NCBI RefSeq assembly: GCF_027580225.2
Contig: NC_073348.2
Location: forward strand, 23,876,001-23,940,000
DNA: 64,000 bases
Source of the DNA: Misgurnus anguillicaudatus
Lineage: Eukaryota; Chordata; Actinopteri; Cypriniformes; Cobitidae
Reading direction: 5' to 3'
Shown: positions 35,126 to 46,669 of the stretch, piece after piece
How the letters are laid out: every line of letters starts with the position of its first letter
How positions within the stretch are numbered: the first letter of the stretch is position 1
Position numbers and translations under genes: made by a program
Notes under the pieces: generated by a model
Told to the model about the DNA's origin: nothing
Databases searched by the model: none
What the model saw: the letters and a program-made list of their open reading frames with translations, nothing else

Positions 35126-36173
35126 ATTCTTACTGTGTTTTTGAAGCTTTGATTGTGTTTACAGTGCGCAATTATTTTTCACACAACTTACTTATCTCTA
35201 TACCGCTGTTTTCACTGTCCTTATAACGGCTGATGTCTTCTTTATTCTATGAAGTTCTTCCTTCAGAAAGACGTAACGAGTTCTGATTGTGTAGTTTGTT
35301 TAGTGTGTGGTGATTCGACAGCAGCTTAGCTTAGCCTGAGCCCTTTGAGGTGACTGACATATTCCTGTGGGCGGAGTTTAGACAAACACTCTTACTTTGA
35401 CGTCATTCAACTGGGAAGTAGAGGGCTGTAGTCCAAACCAGCCATTCGCTGTAGGCTTTGAAAGGCGAATTCTGTTTCACCTGGCAGTGAACTTTGAGCT
35501 TTATCATTTTGCAGGTATTATTTATGCTATTACAACAACATTACACACTAACTAAAGTTTGAAAAATGGGATCAGGAAGAACTTTAAATTATTAATTTAT
35601 AAAAAATGAGCACTTGATTAAAGATTTTATAGGTTTTTAGTATTAAAACTTACCAGAAAAACAGCAACTAACCAGACAGTAAATTACAATTAAAATTACT
35701 CACCAGGTTGCAAAGTCCTCCTTACAAATGCCTTTGCAAACACTTCTGAGGAAAGAATGCTGCATTATTAATACTGAATGCACGGTTAAAGCCTTATAAA
35801 GCACACAGGTAATCAGTAGTTAATTTCCCACTACATTACAGTATGAATCTAAACAGAGTTTGTGATGCTACACTTATTCCTGAACCTTAGGCGGGCTGAC
35901 AGACTGATCGCTTTACCTTATGAATCAAATCCTGAAATTCTGTTTTCTCTGAAACATATTAACTTACTTAGTTAAAAGATTACTCCACCCTAAAAATGAA
36001 AATGTACTGGGCTGCGTTTCTGATGCTGCGTTTCCCGATTACGTTGTCTCTTAGCGCGCTATGAAGACTCATAAGTTAAACCTTAACTACAGGTATACCT
36101 TTTCTAGGCGTGTTTCCCGAACTGTACCTTAGCGGGTTTCTTAAGGTATACTTTCTTACATACGACGTTACCA

Positions 36174-36200
36174 GGTGCTGTCCATGGCGATGGTGCTGAA
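36174..36200 (-). promoter_or_regulatory. RE1/NRSE-like element on - strand, 8-nt spacer, distal
   Basis: On the - strand: TTCAGCACC, 8 nt (ATCGCCAT), GGACAGCACC. One mismatch to the right-half consensus. No CSE is visible within about 1 kb, so it may be a distal silencer or a relic of a lost promoter. Confidence 0.6.
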
Positions 36201-38369
36201 TAGGTTGATATCGATTGCTCGACAATCAATTGTTGTACAATCAGTTGTATCTGCATTTCCAGCAAAATGCATTCCCCCCTTTCACTGAATGGCTTCGTCC
36301 AGTCTTGTGTAGCCCCAAGACGAGAGGCACGTCCATTTAATACACGCGTGATCAGCGGAGGCTCGTTTCGTGGTATGTGGCAAAGCACGAGTAACTTATA
36401 AACAAAGCTTAGTATCTGGACATCAGAAACTAAAAGAGAGACTGCAGAGGTCAGAGATAGAGAGAGAGAAAATGTGCTGACAATTACCCAATATTTATTA
36501 AAGAAAGATAACTTAACGTTATATAATTTATATTTCACAGAGCTGCCTTTTGACGTAATGTTAGCGTCAGTTAGCCAACTGCTAACAGATACCTAATAGT
36601 CAATTCAATAGGTTACGTTTATCACCGCTAAAAATGAGAAGGATATCATTTTTTTCCAGATATCAGATCTTGAATTGGTGAACTTGTCAGCATTCTCCTG
36701 TTAGCAAATATTGCTAGCGGACTTATACACATTTGAGACTCAGACTGTGAAAACCAGACTAAAGTCTTAAATCTAAGTGTGAGATAAAGAGCATCACAGT
36801 TTGATTTCAAACATTAATTTCACTATGATTTTAATTGCTGACATTAACTTACTCAGTCAATATTAAATATATCAAGTTTATAATTTCAAAGAACGTTCTT
36901 TACATTATGTAGGATAATGTTATGTAGAAAACAGTCAATCAAAAATAAATACTTCAGCTGGGTTTTCACAGGCAGGCTCACAATCTAGTAGATCTAGTTA
37001 TCTAATAGATGAAGCTAAAGGTTTTGGGTTAAGGTTCATACAAATCGTATCATGTATGTTTAATCTTTGTTTAAGAATATTGCATTTTCTCTGAATATTT
37101 GATTACTGTAATGTATTTTTCTATAAAATTTACATTTGCATAATAAATCATGATCTTATAGCTACAGACATTGTTGGTTTCTTACTAAACACTGATTATA
37201 GTGGTCAAAAACAAAAGCAAACATTATATGTATGTATTAATAAATTGCAGCAGACAAAGATTTTAGATAACTAGGTCGGCTTGTATTTTTGGTGTAAAAT
37301 GGGAATGGTAGGGGGCCCAACCTCTTATTCTTTCATTGGGCCCAGAATTGCTAGTGGCGGCCCTGTCTGGAAGTCACATTTGTCGACCGCAAACGTCAAA
37401 GATTCTCACATTTTAGTTAAAAACATTTTGAAATTAACATTTATTTCTCTTAAGACATACAATCATTCTAGTTTCACTTTTATCTTGAAATGTAATGGTA
37501 CTGAAATAGAAACTAAAATAATAAATCTCGATGTATGCAGTTGACCAATGCGACCTCCAAAGGACATACCCGAAATCCTGGCCAGGACGCATCCGGGAAA
37601 AAAGGCAGAAGTGCACAATCTCTGAAAGCCAATGTTGACATTTGAAATCACCTAAACAAACACGCCCCTAACCCAATAGAATATTTTTTGATAGACCCGC
37701 CCCACACATACCCAACCCAACGATGTCAGTTAGTACACATGCCCCTGCTGATTGGCTACAAGTGTGTTTTGGTACTCAGCCCGACTCCCTTTTCCAAAGC
37801 ATTTCTGAAAAAATGTGCACCCCGCCTTTAAACCATAAATGAATGTATGGGAATGTACAACGGCGCTCTCACTTGTATAATGTCACAGCATTATGCAGCG
37901 CAAATATAACGACACGCCTATAATCCCTCCCACTACGAAGTGATACTAGACTCGATGGAAAAGCTAACCACGCCAAAGTGAGGTGAGCTGACCCGACCCA
38001 AACTAAACTAAACCGTGCTATGCCATGGAAAAGCGCCATTTGATTCATGGTTTCAGAAGTTACTAGTAAATTATTAAAATAAAATATGAAAAAAGCTACT
38101 TACAGGCTGTTAGTCAGAAGCGGATGGATTTATGATAATGTGAATAGAGTCCATGTCAACAGGCTGAGGAAGTAAACTGTTTCCTACAATCCTTGTGTTC
38201 ATTGTAGTCTAAAGAAAAGAGATTTCAGTTGGAGATAATAACTTGTGTAAATCATAGACTTTGGGATGTATAACTTTGCAGATCTTTAACGCACTTACAC
38301 AACAAGAGAAATGTATAATCATGAAAAGAAAAATAGGGGCTCTTTAAATAATATCCTGGCTCTTCATGC

Positions 38370-39033
38370 TTCAACGTTTCGAGGCTCCAAAAGTGCATGT
38401 ATCCATCATTAAATGAATCCATATATAAACCAGTGGGTTGTCAGATTTCTTCTGAAGCGAAACGATGGGTTTGTGAGAATAAATATTCATATGTTGAGCT
38501 TTTAACGATAATTATGATGTAAACAGAGAATAACAACTCTAGATACAAATGGCGGCTCGTCATAAACAAAAGTATTTAAATTCATCCCCAATATTCAAGG
38601 TGTTTTTAGCGAAATTTGAATGTTTTATTTCTTCTTTAAAATTGTTAAAAAACAAAAAATCGTTAACATGTTTAAAGCACTATGATATTATTTTCAAATG
38701 CCAGATGTCCAATTAACACCATACTTTGTTTTGTATAAAACTGTATAATGTTATGCTCTGTTTTATATTCTTTTATTCAATAAAAAAAAATGGCGGCTCG
38801 TGAAATCTCATTGGTTCTCGTCACGAGACCTGAACCAATGCGGTTTCACGTGCGCCACATTTGAATCTAGAGTTGTTGTTGTCTGTTTACATTAATTGTG
38901 TGTGTCCTCCTAACCATCGTCAAATGCTCCAAACCTATCGTTTTGCTTCAGAAGACATGTATAAACGATAGAGTTATATAATAGATTACTTTAATGGTGG
39001 ATGGGTGCACGTTTGGAATTCGAAACGCTGATC
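38370..39033. mobile_element. Large imperfect inverted repeat, about 660 bp
   Basis: The left arm (CAACGTTTCGAGGCTCC... to TAACAACTCTAGATACAAATGGCG, ending about 38560) pairs with the right arm (about 38855-39033, CATTTGAATCTAGAGTTGTTG to CGAAACGCTGATC). Pairing has many mismatches. Probably an old foldback transposon. Confidence 0.6.
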
Positions 39034-40398
39034 CACATTCAAGGTCAATATAAGCAAGCAAGGTGTTCATAAAATGGATATTATTTAATATTATTTGATT
39101 GTGTTCGGCTGAGGAATGAGAAACATTAACATCTTGGATGACATCGGGGTGAGTATAGGCCTATATAATCATTACATTTTCGCGTCTCTGATATAGGCCT
39201 ACTGCTATGCAGCATCCTCTGCTGAAAAATAAATACTTTTAATTTAAAAAAACATATATTGTAATTTACTTACATGATTTTAGCAATCTTAATAACTTGT
39301 TATAATAACTTGCAAATGTGCGAGTAAATATTTATTTTGGTGTAATCTAGGCAAACACGTGTTTTTACCGGTTTTATTATGAACACCCAACACCATAAGA
39401 CTTAACGGGCTATCTCAACCTGCGCTACTTTGAAGGTAAGACAGCGCTGATTACATATTTTAAATGAATTTTGATGTAGGATTGGATTTTACAAGAAAAT
39501 GTAGGCTACATGTAATAATTTTAACTTTAATTTTAATAGTTAGTGTTCATAACACTGCTAAATTTAATCTTCAACGTGGATCTACCGTGTGAAATGTAGT
39601 TAAATTAAATGTGTGTGTGTGTGTGGCATCACTTATAATCGTTCTTTTCACATTTACTTTCTTCAATCTGACTTCAGTTCACCACCTCACCATCTGTGTC
39701 AATTCCTTTTGTCATCTGCGAATGCAAAGCTCAGAGTTTACTTAAATGTGCACACATTCTCCCGTCAAGTTTTTTTTGTAGATTATAACTTTTGCGTGAT
39801 ATAGTGGCGCACCCATGTTTTTAGCCCCGTTTTGTGCCTATACGCACAAATTTTAAATGAGACCCCAAAAGGGTAGGCTACCTTACCTACCTTACCTACA
39901 CTACCTTATACTTTATGTAAATTGGAATAAGTCATACATTTTAACATTTTTTTTAAAGAAACGGTCCAAGAATTGAAGTTAATTTTAACCATGATTACGT
40001 AAACTTTAAATTACCTTAAAATACACTGCATCTTAAATAATGTATTTTTTAAATATGTTTGCATCGCATAATATATTAATTTAAGCATACAGTTAAAGTA
40101 TACCAAAATGTATTTTTCAATAAAGATGTTAAAAGTTTAATTTTAAAAATATGTATTCAATTAAATTTTATTTACAGTATATAGCACTTTTCACAATTGT
40201 TTAATTGTTTCAAAGCAGCTTTGCATTTGGTATAAATATGTTAACATATATTTTTAATATTTAAAGATGGTACAATTCTTTCATAGCAGATTTGTGATGT
40301 GCTGTTGAAAATGAAGCTATATTTGAAATATAAGATAGTGTATTTTCTGTTTATCTACCTGGCAAGCACTAACTGAGGTTTTTGAGTCACATCCATCG

Positions 40399-40425
40399 GG
40401 TGCTGTCCATTCCGAAGGTGCTGAA
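40399..40425 (-). promoter_or_regulatory. RE1/NRSE-like element on - strand, 8-nt spacer, upstream of exon 8
   Basis: On the - strand: TTCAGCACC, TTCGGAAT, GGACAGCACC. It lies about 290 nt before the exon 8 CSE, the same place as the + strand elements of other exons but inverted. Confidence 0.65.
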
Positions 40426-40587
40426 ATGGTCTGCAGTTTACCCCATTGCCAGTAACAGAATAACAGTTTAATAACTTTGATTAAACAACATGTAGCTCAC
40501 ATAAAAAATCTTTCTTTAATTTAATTTGAGTATGCTTGTTTTTAATGGCTGTATAAATAGTTCGGTTCATGCGTATAATAATAAAAT

Positions 40588-40614
40588 TAATAATAATAAT
40601 AATAATAATAATAA
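40588..40614. repeat. AAT/TAA trinucleotide microsatellite
   Basis: About nine uninterrupted AAT units between the RE1-like element and CSE of exon 8. Confidence 0.9.
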
Positions 40615-40689
40615 TGTAATATTATTATTGATGTTATTACCAAATCAGGACTGTAACTGCTGACTGACTACTGTATTTTCAACTTTAGT

Positions 40690-40710
40690 ACTCTAAGTGC
40701 CGCTGTTGGT
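40690..40710 (+). promoter_or_regulatory. CSE-type promoter core of exon 8
   Basis: CTCTAAGTGCCGCTGTTGGT, the group II form of the conserved element with CGCT core, about 140 nt before the ATG. Confidence 0.8.
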
Positions 40711-40845
40711 TAACAGCTGAAGGGTCTTGGCTATAATTTGTCCGGCGTTTGTTAGCCATATGAAGCGGTTTCAGTTGGGCATGAATGTGCATTTTGATGT
40801 TTTTCGTGCCCGGTACGACTTCGTTTGACGACATATTTGATCGCA

Positions 40846-43285
40846 ATGGCTTTTTTATGCTCGTCCGGCTATTTACACAACCCTTGGATGGTTAGCACAC
40901 GTCTACTATGGCAGATTATGTTTTTGATTATCTGCTTTTATGGAATGGACGTCGCCTATTGCAATACGCGGTATTCTATCCCGGAGGAAATGCCAGAGGG
41001 ATCATTTGTTTGCAACATCGCCAAGGACCTGGGGATAGAGATAAGTAGACTCATATCTGGAAAAGCTCGCGTTGTAACAAAGGGCGGCGGCAGACAGTAC
41101 GTTGACTTGAGCAGAGACAAAGGCACTCTTGTTATAAAAGAAAAGATTGATCGCGAGGAGCTATGTAGGCAAACAACGCCTTGCAGCTTCAGTTTTGATC
41201 TTATAGTTGAAAACCCTATTCAACTGCATCGGGTCACAGTTGAGGTGCAAGATATTAACGATAATGCTCCGTTATTTCCAAAGGAATATGTTAATCTGAG
41301 TATAGCTGAACACGCAGTCTTGGGAGCGCGCTTCCCTTTGCGCTATAGATACAGATGTAGGCCTAAATGGTATACAAAGCTATGCATTACATCCAACTGA
41401 TAAATTTAAACTGGATGTGCATAACCAGAACGATGGTAGCAAATACATTGAGATGGTTTTACAGCGAGAGCTGGATCGGGAGGAACTCGATGAGATAAAG
41501 CTGGTTCTAGTTGCTACCGATGGTGGTTCACCTCAAAAATCAGGCACTGTAAGAATTAATGTTAGTGTGTTGGATGTTAATGATAATGCCCCCGTATGTA
41601 AACAGCCTGTTTTCAAAATTGAAGTCAGTGAATATTCTCCCTCGGGTACTGTCATAGGTACTGTTAACGCTAATGATGCAGATGAAGGTGTAAACGGTCT
41701 TGTTACATATTCTTTCGCCCTTGCGAACAAAGAAGCAAGGGAGCTTTTTGAGATAAACTCAAACACAGGAGAGATTACGCTTCTTGCGAATTTAGATTAT
41801 GAGTCTCAAAACAGTCATCAATTAAAAATTAACGCGAGGGATAAAGGAGCCCTCTCGGATACTTGTAAAATTGTCATTGATGTTATTGATGAAAATGATA
41901 ACTCTCCATCCATACAACTAATGTCATTTACAAACACCATTCCTGAAAATGCTCCAGTAGGAACAACTATAGCTGTGATAAACGTAGAAGATGCAGATTC
42001 GGGTAAAAATGGCATTGTTGAATGTTCGGTAAATCAAAACATCCCGTTTAAAATCGAGTCATCTTTTACTGACTATTACAGTTTAATTACTGATGATATA
42101 CTCGATAGAGAAAGTCTAGCTGAATATAACATAACAATACTGGTATTAGACCAGGGAACCCCAGCACGTCAAGCTAACAAAACTGTTACTGTGAAAATTT
42201 CCGATGTGAATGATAACCCGCCTAAATTTAATTCTGAGGAATATAAAACATTTGTTAGTGAAAATAACTTTCCTGGCCTGGCTATACTGACCGTTAAAGC
42301 GCATGACGCGGATTGGGGTCCCAATGCACAAATATCCTATTTTTTAAATGGCGAAGACGTGCACGGAGCAGAGCTAGGATCTTTTGTATCAATAAATTCA
42401 GAAACTGGTGCCATTCAGGCAGTAAAATCTTTTGATTTTGAACAGTTTAAATTTTTCGGTTTTAACGTGACAGCTCGAGATGGAGGGTCCCCACCCTTAA
42501 GTTCGGATGTGACAATAACCATTAATATTCAGGATCAAAATGACAACGCTCCTCAGATTCTGTACCCTGTACAAACTGGTGGTTCTGTGGTGGCTGAGAT
42601 TGTGCCTCGTTCTGCAGATGTTGGTTATCTCGTCACGAAAGTGGTGGCTGTTGATGTGGACTCTGGACAGAATGCCTGGCTCTCATATAAACTACAGAAA
42701 GCTACAGACAGAGCGCTGTTTGAAGTGGGTTTACAGAATGGAGAAATAAGAACTGTGCGTCAGGTGACTGATAAAGATGCTGTTAAACAAAAACTCACTG
42801 TTGTTGTTGAAGATAACGGACAGCCCTCACGCTCAGCTGTGGTCACCATTAATGTGGCTGTGGCGGATAATTTTCCTGAAGTGCTTTCTGAATTCACAGA
42901 CTTTGGGCATATCAAAGAATATGGCGACAGCCTGACTTTTTATTTAGTTCTTGCACTTGCTGCCGTTTCTTTCCTATTTATAACTTGTGTGGTTGTCATA
43001 ATATCAGTTAAGATCTACAGATGGAGGCAGTCTCGCTTTTATCAGTCAAATCTTCCCGTTATTCCGTACTATCCATCGCATTACGCGGACACAGGATTAA
43101 CTGGAACTCTCCCACCCGGATATAATTATGAAGGTTGCATGACCACTGACTCGAGGAGAAGTGATTGTAAGTTTTCTACACTCAGTGGTCAGAATGTTTT
43201 AGTGATGGACCCGTGTTTTACTGAGACAATGCAGCACACAATAAAGGAGAATAATTTCTTAGGAAATCCTGAGGTCCCTGAAATG
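40846..43285 (+). pseudogene. pcdhg: Protocadherin gamma-type variable exon 8, frameshift in EC2
   Basis: The start is the ATG giving MAFLCSSGYLHNPWMVSTRL; an inner ATG at 40888 directly before the hydrophobic stretch LLWQIMFLIICFYG is an alternative. EC1 (Cys-x5-Cys CRQTTPC, DINDNAP linker) is intact. Just after GARFPL in EC2, near 41341, the frame breaks: the first frame runs into a stop at 41398, while IDTDVGLNGIQSYALHPTDK continues one frame over. Comparison with exon 9 (GARFLLGGADDPDVG) fits a 5-nt deletion. EC2-EC6, helix (YLVLALAAVSFLFITCVVVI), YRWRQSR tail and the GTAAGA donor are then open. EC3 and EC4 are the most divergent in group II. A single indel could also be an assembly error. 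Confidence 0.82.
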
Positions 43286-43687
43286 GTAAGATCAAGTATA
43301 AAATAAAATTCAATTAAGCCTGAAAAATAATTTAATTATGTATTTTTTAAGATTTAAAAGGTTGTTGCAAAATGTATATGCAATTTTAATGTATGCTTAT
43401 CTGTGAGTTTGGGGGATTTGCTGAAGTGTAGTTTTTAAAAATGCTTTACATTTCATTCCAGAAAGGGAAATGCATTTATAAGCGTTGTTTTACGGTTTCA
43501 ACTCTAAGGGCCGCTGTTGATTTGCACAAACCTATGTGGGTGACTGCATGTTGGTTGAAGAGATTTTAGAGGAGATCAAAGGGTGTCTATGAACGGAGAC
43601 GGTCATCGAAAAACTACAAGCTAGCTGGATTACTGTTTAAATATTTTCCGCATTGATCATCGTGCATATACCTGGAATTTGATAAAA
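43286..43687. other. Intergenic spacer, exons 8-9
   Basis: Only 402 bp. Apart from the CSE I see no RE1-like element or other feature. Confidence 0.6.
43501..43521 (+). promoter_or_regulatory. CSE-type promoter core of exon 9
   Basis: CTCTAAGGGCCGCTGTTGAT, identical before exons 9, 10 and 11, about 170 nt before the ATG. The preceding GCGTTGTTT and TTTCAA blocks are also shared. Confidence 0.82.
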
Positions 43688-46135
43688 ATGAGTGTGATTA
43701 CAGTATCTTGTCCTTGTTACCAGTCGAAAAGAAAACATTTGGATCGCGTTTTTTCATTGAGGGTCTTATTCGTCCTGGCTGTTTGCTGTTTCTGTAATAA
43801 TAGCGCACAGATTCGTTACTCGGTTCCAGAGGAGATGAAGAAAGGATCGCTTATCGGGAATATAGCTCATGATCTTGGTCTGGATGTGCAAAGACTGCGC
43901 TCGGGTCGGGCTCGTATCGTTTCTGGTGACAGTACTCAATACGCAGAGCTAAAAACAGACAAAGGGACTTTGGTTGTAAATGAGAGAATTGACCGAGAGC
44001 AGCTTTGCGCGGAAACCACTCCATGCAGCTTCACGTTTGAAATAATACTCGATAATCCAATGGAACTACATCATGTTACGGTTGAAATATTGGATGTAAA
44101 CGATCACTCTCCGAAATTTCATAAAGATGAAATTAATCTTGAAATAAGCGAGTCGGCCACTCCTGGGGCTCGCTTTTTACTGGGCGGCGCAGATGATCCT
44201 GATGTAGGTGTATATGCTCTCCAAAATTATATTTTGTCACCCAATGATAATTTTATTCTGAAACAATATTCACGCCCCGATGGAGTTAAATATGCAGAAA
44301 TGGTGCTTCAGAAATCTCTAGATAGAGAGCAACATCCACGGCTTTCTCTTATTGTCACAGCGGTCGATGGAGGAAATCCTCAAAGATCTGGTAACATGAA
44401 AATAGAGGTTACTGTGTTAGATATAAATGACAACGCGCCCGTATTCAACCAATCAGTTTACAGAGCAATAATATCAGAAAATGCGTCTAAGGGAACTTAT
44501 ATAACCACGGCTAATGCTACTGATGCAGACAGTGGCACAAATGGTTTAATTTTCTACAGTTTCGCTAATATTAAAGGTAACATAAACGATGTTTTTAAAA
44601 TAGAAGAAAAAACCGGTGTTATAACTCTGATTGGAGTGCTTGATTACGAAAAAGCCAAAAAATACGAAATTGGAATCGAGGCCAAAGATCAGGGGGGTTT
44701 AGGAAATTCTGCTAAAGTCATTGTTGATTTAATTGATGTAAATGATAACGCGCCTATTATCAGTGTTATGTCATTTTCCAACCCAGTGACCGAGGACGCG
44801 CCTATCGGCACCACGATTGCTATTTTAAGTGTCAAGGACCTAGATGCAGGAGACAACGGCCACGTTGACTGCATAATAGATCGAAATTTGCCATTCAAAC
44901 TACAGTCCTCAATACGAAATTATTACACTTTAGTAACCGATGCTGCTTTAGATCGTGAACGTGTGGCAGTATATAATTTTACAATAACAGCTACAGATTT
45001 AGGCACACCTACACTCGCATCTCAGAAAACTTTAAATCTAAAAGTGTCAGACATTAATGACAATGCCCCCAGGTTTCAAAAAAGTGTTTACACGGCATAC
45101 ATTCCTGAAAATAATCAACTTGGTTTATCTATATTTACAGTGAGTGCGCACGATGATGACTCAAACCAAAACGCACGAATTTCATATCTTCTAGATGAAA
45201 CTACTGTAGTGGGTGGAGCACCCGTTTCATCTTTTATATCAATAAATGCTGACAGTGGAGTGGTACAAGCATTGCGCGCGTTTGATTATGAGCAAATGAA
45301 AAGCATTCAAGTTTGTGTAAAAGCACAAGATGGAGGATCTCCACCTCTTAGCACAAATGTGACTTTAGACATTATAATCCAAGATCAAAATGACAACGCT
45401 CCTCAGGTTCTGTATCCTGTACAAACTGGTGGCTCTGTGGTGGCTGAGATTGTGCCTCGTTCTGCAGATGTTGGTTATCTCGTCACTAAAGTTGTGGCTG
45501 TTGATGTGGACTCTGGACAGAATTCGTGGCTCTCATATAAACTACAGAAAGCTACAGACAGAGCGCTGTTTGAAGTGGGTTTACAGAATGGAGAAATAAG
45601 AACTGTGCGACAGGTGACTGATAAAGATGCTATGAAACAAAAACTTACTGTTGTTGTTGAAGATAACGGACAGCCCTCACGCTCAGCTGTGGTCACCATT
45701 AATGTGGCCGTGGCTGATAGTTTTCCTGAAGTGCTATCTGAATTCACAGACTTTGGGCATACCAAAGAATATGGCGACAGCCTGACTTTTTATTTAGTTC
45801 TTGCACTTGCTGCCGTTTCTTTCCTATTTATTACATGTGTGGTTGTCATAATATCAGTTAAGATCTACAGATGGAGGCAGTCTCGCTTATATCAGTCAAA
45901 TCTTCCCGTTATTCCATACTATCCATCGCATTACGCGGACACAGGAGTAACTGGAACTCTTCCTCACGGATATAATTATGAAGTTTGTATGACCACTGAC
46001 TCGAGGAGAAGTGATTGTAAGTTTTCTACACTCAGCGGTAAGAATGTTTTAGTGATGGACCCGTGTTTTACTGAGACGATGCAGCACACAGTGAATGACA
46101 AGAACTTCTTAGGAAATCCTGAGGTCCCTGAAATG
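43688..46135 (+). CDS. pcdhg: Protocadherin gamma-type variable exon 9, intact
   Basis: 816 codons. Signal peptide about 1-40 with a long charged n-region (CYQSKRKHLDR) before the hydrophobic core, mature start QIRYSVPEEM. EC1 ends at DVNDHSP (136-142), EC2 at 245-251, EC3 at 350-356, EC4 at 455-461, EC5 at DQNDNAP (566-572). Helix about 701-724, then KIYRWRQSR and a 92-residue tail with YNYEVCMTTDSRRSDCKFST. Ends PEVPEM before GTAAGA. EC1 carries CAETTPC and HSP in place of NAP at the EC1-EC2 linker, shared with exons 10 and 11 only. EC5 has one extra Val (TTVVGGAPV). The RE1-like element seen for other exons is absent upstream. Confidence 0.96.
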
Positions 46136-46669
46136 GTAAGATCAAGTTAAAAAAAAATCAAGTATTGCTACCCTATATCATTACGTTACAATATAATTTG
46201 TAATTATGTTTACTACTAAGATTGCAATACCTGTTTTAAATTTTAGATAATTTGCATAAAATTTAATGGACTATGTGGTTGTCTATAAAGTGATCTATGA
46301 CATTATTTGGCCTTTATATTATATATTTGCAATATTTTACTTTACAATATTGATCTTTAAGCTGGGCGATGTCATATTTGCTAATATATAGCTTATTTTG
46401 AATAATTCGAATTTAGTCAAACACTTCAAAGCATTTGTATAAGCGTTGTTTCACGATTTCAACTCTAAGGGCCGCTGTTGATTTGCAGAAACATGCGCAT
46501 GTGGTTGGTTGAGCTCTGGTGAAGCAAGCTAAGAGATTTTGGATGAGACCAATGTGTTGATAAAGGGAGACAGTCAGCGAAACACAGCAACCTAGCTGGA
46601 CCATTTAAAGATTTTCATCATTGAACATCGCGTAATACCTGGAGCAGAATTTATAATTAACATCTAAAA
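46136..46669. other. Intergenic spacer, exons 9-10
   Basis: About 530 bp, AT-rich, holding the CSE only. Sequence after the CSE is homologous to the leaders of exons 9 and 11. Confidence 0.6.
46462..46482 (+). promoter_or_regulatory. CSE-type promoter core of exon 10
   Basis: CTCTAAGGGCCGCTGTTGAT, about 190 nt before the ATG. Confidence 0.82.

Larger units (their letters stand above)
34312..35640. repeat. Repeat mosaic around the Tc1-like remnant
   Basis: Blocks such as TTAAAGGGCAC and TTAAAGGTGCC near the ends, and a stretch around 35330-35590 that looks like a dispersed teleost repeat, suggest nested old transposons, with the Tc1-like piece inserted near the left. Borders are approximate. 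Confidence 0.4.
30513..40845. other. 10.3-kb gene-free spacer between the two exon subclusters
   Basis: I find no protocadherin exon, constant exon or other supported gene here. The sequence is a patchwork of foldback elements (31809-32012, 33373-33599, 38370-39033), a Tc1-like remnant (34351-34729), other repeat-like pieces (about 34312-35640, 36000-36180, 37260-38040), an AAT microsatellite, and two RE1-like sites on the - strand (36174, 40399). The 144-codon frame at 36104-36538 (-) overlaps an RE1-like site and has no recognisable domain. Confidence 0.6.

Noticed and set aside
36104..36538. 144-codon open frame on the - strand in the large spacer
   Set aside because: No recognisable domain; it overlaps an RE1-like site (the residues SAPSPWTAP are its translation) and repeat-like sequence.
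30513..40845. Possible constant exons of the cluster in the gap
   Set aside because: I found no sequence resembling the conserved gamma constant region (lysine-rich C-terminus) on either strand; splice donors of the exons before the gap may reach further downstream.
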